Shown in pieces: positions 13,898-20,667 of a DNA stretch of 20,667 nucleotides (the stretch's first letter is position 1; each line of letters starts with the position of its first letter). The stretch is from positions 1-20,667 of the forward strand of contig JAQIWT010000423.1 in NCBI GenBank assembly GCA_034696485.1, read 5' to 3'. The position numbers and the translations under genes were made by a program. This stretch comes from Isohypsibius dastychi (taxonomy: Eukaryota > Tardigrada > Eutardigrada > Parachela > Isohypsibiidae). The notes beneath the pieces were generated by a model. The model did no database searches, was not told where the DNA came from, and saw only the letters and a program-made list of their open reading frames with translations.

Positions 13898-14424
13898 TTA
13901 TCCGACCGGGATAGTAGATCGTAGACGTGGCTTTGGCTTGGTGAATTCGATCGCTGGTTCCGGAAGCCGATATAACACATCGTCATCAGATTCGTGGGAG
14001 TCCTCAGAAACGCCACACTCATGATCTTCTTCGTGGGCTTTCTTTCCGTCATTTCCGATACGTTTCGGAAATTTCAACTCCTTTTCTTTATGCTTCTTGC
14101 GTGCTGCTTTCTTTTGCTGGTCCTTCTTGATGAACTGCTGAACCTCCACGATGTGTGCAACACCAGAGATGGGCTCCCACGTACTGTCTTCGCTGTATGA
14201 GGGCAAGAAATGAAGACGGCAATATAAACGCATCAGAAACGAAGTTACCTGGGGTATCCTTTCCATTTGATCAAAAATTCCCGATAATCACCGCGTCCAC
14301 GCATTTTCTTGACTTTCTCTACAGAATATGCTGGCTGCGTCGATTCTGTTCCAGATTCCGACCCCGGTGAGACCGAAGCGCCATTCTCGTCATGTACCAC
14401 AACATGAACAGTTGTATCTGACAT
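13898..14424 (-). CDS. Chromodomain protein (HP1/CBX-like, no chromoshadow domain in this reading)
   Basis: Chromodomains bind methylated lysine on histone H3 tails, so this is probably a nuclear chromatin reader. Exons 14249-14424 and 13898-14192 join as ccc ag|c gaa inside the domain and give 156 residues. The chromodomain spans about residues 33-80: YSVEKVKKMRGRG, FLIKWKGYPSED and STWEP. The three aromatic-cage positions are present (Tyr33, Trp54, Tyr57). A Lys-rich helix (IKKDQQKKAARKKHKEK) and an acidic stretch follow, then TAA at 13898-13900. I chose the ATG at 14424 because the in-frame upstream ATG at 14538 is followed by GCGGTTTTCAG, which looks like an intron end, so the upstream part may be 5' UTR. 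A different reading frame stays open past the stop down to a GTAAGT at 13798-13793, so the true 3' end may differ. A retroelement chromodomain is less likely, since no integrase or reverse transcriptase is nearby and the domain has an intron. Confidence 0.8.
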
Positions 14425-15265
14425 CTTCCACGCAAAACTCGCGCGCTCTTGCGTCCGAAGGGCTGAAACTGTTTTTTGGGAATAACTGCAATCACTTCCT
14501 GAAAAACCGCAAGAATCACAACAAGTAATGCTGCCCATGTTCTGGTGTCGTGTGGTGAAGCGTTCCTACGTATTTGTTCTGCGGGTTCGGAAAGGAACCG
14601 AGTGAACAGTTTGCTGCAGGGCTCCGCCTGGCCCTGGGTAGTGCCGGTGCTCATCTGAGGTAGGTGGGGGTATTCAGTTCAGAATATAAGATCGAGGGAA
14701 GCCCCATGGCATGGTCAACACTTCGGGGAAAGCCTCTGGTCAGGGTATAAGACGGCGTGGAAACCAGTGTTTTGCTTTTCGGTTTTCACGGATGGCCTTT
14801 GTCTTCTGTCCGCTTTTCAATACACGTTTTTGTAAGTTCAACGGCCACCATTTTTCCGGTTTTGGGAAGAGGTACCACAGACAAAAATCATCCGATGCTT
14901 TGCCCATGTTTCGCAATGACTGTGACGGCAAATTACACTCCGAGATCCATAAGTCTCCGAATCTGTTGTACGACAATTCGACAATACACGGTTACCGGAT
15001 GAGAACGCCGTTTTTCCCGGCAAGTGACATTTTATTTCTGGCATTCCCGTGGCGCGGAAGCTTCAGCGCGGTCGCAGTTGTAATGTGTTCTTCTGTGGCG
15101 TGAAGCGGATACCGGATGGACAGATTCTTACTGCTTTAATCGTTACAATACGAATAATATGGAATAAGCAACTCTTAGATATCGTAAACCGGGAAGCTAT
15201 ATCTTCACGTCGTAACAAACCGGGATGTTTTCATCGAGCTGACAATCCAGTCAGCAACGGACACG
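14425..15265. other. Intergenic region between TRPN copy 2 and the chromodomain gene
   Basis: It should hold the 3' UTR of TRPN copy 2 (right) and the 5' UTR and promoter of the chromodomain gene (left). Reading frames of 78-130 codons exist on both strands here, but none has recognisable domains or supporting splice structure, so I leave them out. Confidence 0.55.
15031..15036 (-). terminator. Candidate poly(A) signal AATAAA of TRPN copy 2
   Basis: AATAAA on the - strand (TTTATT on +), about 230 nt after the TGA at 15266-15268. An ATTAAA variant lies closer, at 15135-15140. Confidence 0.45.
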
Positions 15266-17425
15266 TCACTGTTGGTCAACTTCGTTTTCTATTTCTAGTC
15301 GTAACAGCTCATCTTCCTCTAATCCACTGCTTATAATATACCCCGCAACCACAGCCTTCCAGTCGATGCAGGCTGTCAGTTTCTGAGCTGGAATATCGCG
15401 AAAAAGCTGCGAAGCTCCCGCTAAAACAAAACGTAGTGAAATCCTAAACATAAAATTCCAAGATCCAGAATGAAAACGGCTTACATTCTGGATTGCTCTG
15501 GAAACTACGCCGCCACGCCGCCACTTTAGAACCTCTTCGGCTTGACGATTTGGAGACATTATCCAAGTCAGAGTTTGAGGTCTTCCGTTGTTTCCTCATC
15601 GTTTCTACGACAAGAAAGATGGAGCCACACTTTTCATAGGATAGAGAAATCGGATCGACTGATCTACTTACGATTGCAGAAATCGATCAGCAGTGTGATC
15701 AGAACAGTGAAGGTGTTCAGTGGCGGTGGGGTAATGGCGGCTTTATCCATGTTCATCACAAGTTTCGCGCGACCATATTTCCACTCCAGATCGGACCGAG
15801 CTTGGATCCGTTGATAAGTATCCGACAGCATGGCGATGAGCAGATTGATCAGGACTGAAAATAAGTAATCTCAGAACCGGTTTTAGCGAACGTAAATAAT
15901 TTCAGGCTTAAATTGATTTCCCATTTGAGATTTAGACGAAGTGTCCAGCCCTCTCCGGGAAAACTTACCGACCATCGTCACTGCAAGAAATATTAGTTTT
16001 AAATCCGCGGACAAGAATATTGTGTTGAGTTACCCATCAAATAAACCATGTACATTATTGTGATCAATGTCTTTGCGAAAACCGGTCCATACTTCGCATC
16101 CGGAAGATCTGGAGGGTTGATCAGACCGAACAACGCGAAATACAAAGTTTTGAAACTTTCAAGAGGGTCCAGAATCATATCCATCACAACTGCGTTCTCG
16201 TATCTATGACCTGCCGGAGGTCTGTACACATCCTCATAGAGCGAAGAAAGGCAAAAGGTGAAGCCGACTAGAAACAAAACCAGAATAACCAGGAACCGCA
16301 TCAGATCTTTGACGACATCGCGGATGATGATGGCAAACGGTCCGAACATGTAGTGAAACGATAAATAACTGCAAAAAAACCAAAATTTCAAAAATTTTAA
16401 AAATGAAAAATATGACCATGAAGACTCATGTCAAAAAAAATTTACCTGACAATTTGAATGCAAGCGAAAAAGCAAGCCAGTGCAAAGACCTGGTTCCTCA
16501 TGTACAAAATATCCACCAGTACTCCTCTCTCGAAGAAAAACGCGATCGCATGCAAGATGAATCCAATGACACAAAGTCCGATAACCACCACTCGTATGAA
16601 CCCCAGTCCAGCTCGTTCCTCCGCAGTCTCAAACTCCGAGACGAATTTCCCGAGGACCCACAATATCAGCAGCACCTCCTGGACATTCGGTGCTGGGTTC
16701 GTTCTCTCGTACAGTTTTTCAAACGGCGACATGAACACCATGATGAGAATCACAATGAAGAATATATGACTGACAATCAAACAGAGCAGTTTGACAAACG
16801 GGATGTAGTTGTACTTGTGACCAGTTGGAAGACAGCAGAGGATCCATAATGGCGGACAAATCAGAAATCCGAAGAAAATAAGGAAACTCCGTTTATCGGA
16901 CCATTCTTGGTTTCCATGCCAGACTTCCGTTAAATAACGCTGGACTGCCGGAAGAGACACGACATCCTTATGTTCACCGTCGATTAATATATCCATCAAG
17001 GACTTGTCCATTTTGTCAGTCGCTCTCAGGATAACAGCAGGGTTGAATTTGTTGCAAGAAATCGTCAGCAAATCGTTTCCGAGAGTGTCGCAGAATTTGG
17101 AAGCAAGTGTCAGATCACGCTCACGTTCTTTTTCCACGTTGGAATACGCGAGATAGAAGCGTGCGAGTTTGAGGGAGACTTCAACGGGGGATGGTGAACT
17201 GACTATGAATTCCTGCAGTGGTTTGTTCTGTGCGCTTTTGCTGCACATCATCAGGTCGAAAAGAAATGAATGGTCTTGAAGAAGATCGAAGACGTCGTGG
17301 GGTTTAGTGATGAGGTATGAGACTACGGGAGCTTTCATGGCGTTTGCTGCCAGGCAGAGCGAAATTTTACCGTCTTTGTTTTTGGCTTCAGTGGAAGCAC
17401 CTGCATCGACCAGCGTTTTCACAAC
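15266..17425 (-). other. Linker, transmembrane core and C-terminal exons of TRPN copy 2
   Basis: Exon 16446-17425 encodes the last ankyrin repeats, the linker and S1 to S4. Exon 16034-16368 covers the S4-S5 linker, S5, pore loop and start of S6. Exon 15672-15854 covers the end of S6 and the TRP helix. Exons 15485-15604 and 15266-15420 encode the tail. Junction phases equal those of copy 1, except that the tail is split by an additional 64-nt intron at 15421-15484. Confidence 0.9.
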
Positions 17426-20400
17426 CTAAAAAACGGAGCCTACATGAGTAAAAACGTCTATTTTTGAATGAAAGTTTTATTGAAAGTCACCTTCAGATGA
17501 TCTGCTGAAGCAGCATGATGTAACGCCGTCCAGCCGTTCTGAAATACAGAAGAGAAAAGGTCATTCAGTGTAACTTCAATGCAATAATATGCCCGGTTTA
17601 TTTTAAGGGGCCAATTTTCCATTTTCATCTCTATCATTTTCGAATAGAGGGGTTTCGAATCAGAATCGTTACAAATCATAATCGAGCTTCATCGGTCAAG
17701 CTGTTGTTCCAAATCGAGGAATGTCACTTTCGTGAGGTACAAACAACCAACACTCGCTTATCTTCACTTCAAGAATCACTGTGATCAGGTTCAATAGAAT
17801 CAAAATCTCAGTTCTGAGTTGTGATGTGACATAAAATTAGCCAGGGGCTAGTGAATAGTGACGTACCTGGTCAGCCTGGGCAATGTCCCCGCCTTGTCCA
17901 ATCAGCAGTGTCGCCATTTCAATATGGCCTCTCGAACAAGCCAGCATCAGTGCAGAACGCTGTTTCTTATCACCCACATTGATATTCGTTCCGATTTTAC
18001 TCAACAGCAACGCCATGACCGGCAAGCGACCATTCATCGCCGCCAGATGCAGCGGAGTAAAACCTGTTACGTCAGTCGGAGCGTCCGCCTGAATCCCTGG
18101 GTAATTCAGCAGTAAACGGACGACGTTCTCTTGTCCAGAATGAGCTGCAAGATGCAGTGCTGTCAGGCCAGCCTCAGCATTTATGTGCTTAACCATGGGG
18201 GTGTTGCTGGTTGGCTGAAGGGAAACAGACGTCACAGGAACCGTGACGAGAAGTTCCCTGGCGAATTCAACTTGACCGGTGAAGCATGCCAAATGCAACG
18301 GTGATAATCCAGTCTGCAAATGATAAAATATTAAATGAACTTATAAAAGAACACAAATGACAGACCTTGATGCTGTAAACGTTAAGAGATACGGAATCCC
18401 TGAGACATTCCAGAACTTTCACGTGACCGAATCGAGCCGCGACATGGAGTGGCGTTAAACCCTCCTGTCAGCGGAAAAACTGTGAGTTACAATATCTCTA
18501 CGGTTTCGTGTAAATTCACCTTGTTTTCATCGGTGGCAGATGCGCCTTCACTGACCAAGAAAGCCACAATTTCGTCATTACCACCAGCTGCACTCAGATG
18601 AAGAGCTGTTGATTCCGTCGACTACAGATTAATGCATTCATCACTTCATACTCTATCATCTTGGAGAGGTGACTGCAGTATTCTGTGTGCAGAAAGTTCT
18701 ACCTTGACTTTTGATGAAATGACCAAGGCTTTGTTGAATGTCAGCAGAAGTTGCAAAACCTCCATACAGCCAGCTTTTGCAGCCGTATGCGCGACGTTTA
18801 GTCCTTTCTATAGACATTCAAACAAAATATATCAAATCTGATTAGATTCAAAATCAGATCATTTTTCACATTACCATTTATTCAGAAATATCATTAATTG
18901 TTTGAGTGCTATAATTTCACTTCATCATTCTAGGTGAGGGCATCCATGACCTTACCTGATCAACGATTGCCGCAGTGTCACCATCTTTCTGATTTTCCAA
19001 AAACAGCTGCACAATTTTGCTGTGATTCTTTGCAGCCGCCAGATGCATCGGTGTTTGTCCTCTCTATACGGAAACAAAAGCCATGAACTCATGGAGCACA
19101 GACACGGACCAGTGTGCAAAGTATGGTTCCAAAACGACCAAACTTGTCACATACCGCGTCTTTCGCCATAGGGTCAGCTCCAAGTCGTAATAAACGCTCG
19201 CAGATACTCAGTTGACCAGCTTGAGCTGCGAGGTGAAGAGGAGTCTTTTTCGACTGGAATATTATAATTCACATCAGAAACAAGTGGCTTGAAAATTCTC
19301 GGTACAGTGAGTACTCACCAAAGAAAGAACGTCGGCGTTTGCTTGATACTTTTCGACCAACAGCTCAACTATATCAGAAGCACCACGTTCTGCTGCCAAG
19401 TGTGCAGGTGTGACTCCGGCCTTGTTCTTCGCGTTGACAAAAGCTTTATGCTGCAGTAAAAGGTCAACCGCTTCGAGATGATTGTTTTCGGCGGCGAGAT
19501 GGAGCGCCGCTCTGCCATCCTTGAAAATGTACCAAACACATATCCAACAACTCTGCATCATCAAGAAGTTAATCATACCTCATCAAAAACATCCACTCTG
19601 GCGTTGTGCTGGAGTAACAGTCGAATAATATCCACATGACCCTCTTGACAAGCCGTCAGTAACGGAGTCCATCCAACCTCAACAAAAAGTTTTTCCGTAA
19701 TGAATCAAAGCATATTATGGAAATATGAATCACTTTTGTCATTTTTGTCAAACCAATCAGTAGTCTTTCTGGACCAAGATGCTTGATAACGGTATCGAGG
19801 ATCTCGTAGTTTCCATACTTTGCACAGTAGTGTAACGGTGTCTCCAGCTCCTGAAAAAACCAAGTTTCCACCGAACTCGTAAATATGATAAACATAAGTA
19901 TCAACCGACTTCTTTGGTTTGTATATCAGTGTTTCCGTCGTAATCCAGAAGCAGCTGAGTCAACATGATGTCCTCTCCGGGAAAATGCACTAATTCAGGC
20001 TGGACCTGTGCCACGTGATGAACCGATGTTTCGCCAGCCTGACAGAAGTTGGTCACATGTCATATTCACAAATTGTTCAAAATTCTTACATCGTCCTGAG
20101 CGTTCACCACTCCTGCTGCGGCAGAGTGCCCTTTATAGCGGCTGATATGATCAAGCAACTCGCGAGCCACGTCGTAATGACATCCCCTCACGGTAATGTG
20201 AAGAGGGCCTTCACCAGCATTGTTGGTCGCCGCGATATCTGCGCCTTCAGAAAGTAGTAGCTGGGTCAGCTTCAGTGACCCAGCAGCGACGGCTCGATGC
20301 AGTGGTGTTTCGCCTTCAGTTGTTTTGATGGTTGGATTGGCTCCGGATTTGATTAGTAGCTCCGCGGACTCGACACCATTAGGAGCACGTGCAACAATGT

Positions 20401-20667
20401 GCAACGCGGTTTCCTCCATGTCACCACCTGAAAAACATACCCGTTTAAACTCATAATGAAAACGCAAAATCTGAAAAAAAGTATCTCAGTGAACGGGCTT
20501 AATTTAAAATTTTCATTTTCATTTCAACTTGCAGATTTTTTCTTTATTTTTACGGCTTCTTTTAACAAAGTTTCATAGTGATATGGAAGTACCTCTGGCG
20601 TCAACAGCAGCCCCAAAACCGAGGAGTACTTCCACAACTTTTGGGTGACCTTTCTCAACAGCCAGAT
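15266..20667 (-). CDS. nompC: TRPN (NOMPC-type) mechanosensitive channel, copy 2, canonical pore, 5' end outside window
   Basis: Paralogue of the TRPN gene at 5686-13331 and the more canonical of the two. Eighteen exons give 1245 residues in continuous phase; the first is cut by the window edge within an ankyrin repeat ([15 protein letters not shown]). By comparison with copy 1, roughly the first 395 residues (N-terminal domain and about eight repeats) lie beyond 20667. About twenty ankyrin repeats are present, then the linker and S1-S4. The S4-S5 linker is [15 protein letters not shown], the pore reads [12 protein letters not shown], and S6 with the TRP helix reads [16 protein letters not shown] then [11 protein letters not shown]. 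These match the insect NOMPC pattern closely. The protein ends in an acidic tail with a CIDWKAV motif that copy 1 shares. Likely role: a force-gated cation channel in sensory cells. No defect is seen. Confidence 0.95.
17539..17866 (-). other. 328-nt intron of TRPN copy 2
   Basis: It occupies the same position as the 491-nt intron 8337-8827 of copy 1, after the exon ending IAQADQ. No coding or repeat content was recognised. Confidence 0.8.
18836..18859. repeat. Short inverted repeat in an intron of TRPN copy 2
   Basis: ATCTGATT (18836-18843) and its reverse complement AATCAGAT (18852-18859) are separated by 8 nt, within the intron 18808-18955. It could form an 8-bp hairpin, or it may be chance in AT-rich DNA. 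Confidence 0.5.

Larger units (their letters stand above)
17491..20667 (-). other. Ankyrin-spring exons of TRPN copy 2
   Basis: In transcript order: >20667-20593, 20090-20427, 19910-20038, 19734-19850, 19579-19677, 19319-19519, 19155-19253, 18956-19063, 18703-18807, 18520-18621, 18366-18464, 17867-18313 and 17491-17538. Codon counts from the third exon on are 43, 39, 33, 67, 33, 36, 35, 34 and 33, identical to copy 1. The next exon has 149 codons, against 148 in copy 1. Sixteen codons of the penultimate repeat form their own 48-nt exon. Confidence 0.9.

Noticed and set aside
13898-14424. Chromodomain as a remnant of a chromovirus-type retrotransposon integrase
   Set aside because: No integrase, RNase H or reverse transcriptase sequence is nearby, no terminal repeats are seen, and the domain is interrupted by a spliceosomal intron.
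14711-15103. 130-codon open frame on the + strand between TRPN copy 2 and the chromodomain gene
   Set aside because: No recognisable domain, biased composition, and overlap with a similarly long frame on the other strand; it is more likely chance in UTR/intergenic DNA.
16403-16849. 148-codon open frame on the + strand
   Set aside because: It is antisense to the transmembrane exon of TRPN copy 2, and its His/Glu/Asp-rich sequence is the shadow of hydrophobic codons.

Overview
This window is animal nuclear DNA. It carries multi-exon genes with GT-AG introns that are mostly 50-100 nt long, and metazoan-only gene families: an FGF-receptor-type tyrosine kinase and TRPN/NOMPC mechanosensory channels. 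The short introns, small intergenic gaps and family mix suggest a compact invertebrate genome. A tardigrade-like ecdysozoan is my best guess, but the sequence alone does not settle the phylum.

Layout. (1) 256-3512, + strand: the 3' part of an FGFR-like receptor tyrosine kinase (part of one Ig domain, a full Ig domain, transmembrane helix, juxtamembrane region, complete kinase, very short tail). Its 5' end is outside the window. (2) 4547-4884, + strand: a two-exon gene for a 44-residue Lys/Ala/Gly-rich basic protein that I do not recognise. (3) 5686-13331, - strand: a complete 24-exon TRPN (NOMPC-type) channel gene predicted to encode 1637 residues, called copy 1. (4) 13898-14424, - strand: a two-exon chromodomain protein of 156 residues. 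(5) 15266 to beyond 20667, - strand: a second TRPN gene, copy 2, with the last 18 exons (1245 residues) inside the window and its 5' end beyond the right edge.

I reconstructed every gene exon by exon. Reading phase is continuous across every junction, and exon lengths add up to whole codons in all five genes. The two TRPN genes are head-to-tail paralogues. Their exon boundaries match one for one, most ankyrin exons have the same number of codons, and only two intron positions differ.

The main point of interest is the TRPN pair. Copy 2 keeps the canonical TRPN S6/TRP-domain sequence. Copy 1 is open and well spliced but has substitutions at the pore filter and along S6. That suggests a paralogue with altered conduction or a regulatory subunit rather than a redundant duplicate. 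The FGFR, the small basic protein and the chromodomain protein show no obvious functional link to the channels. I see no operon, mobile element, CRISPR array, RNA gene or viral sequence.
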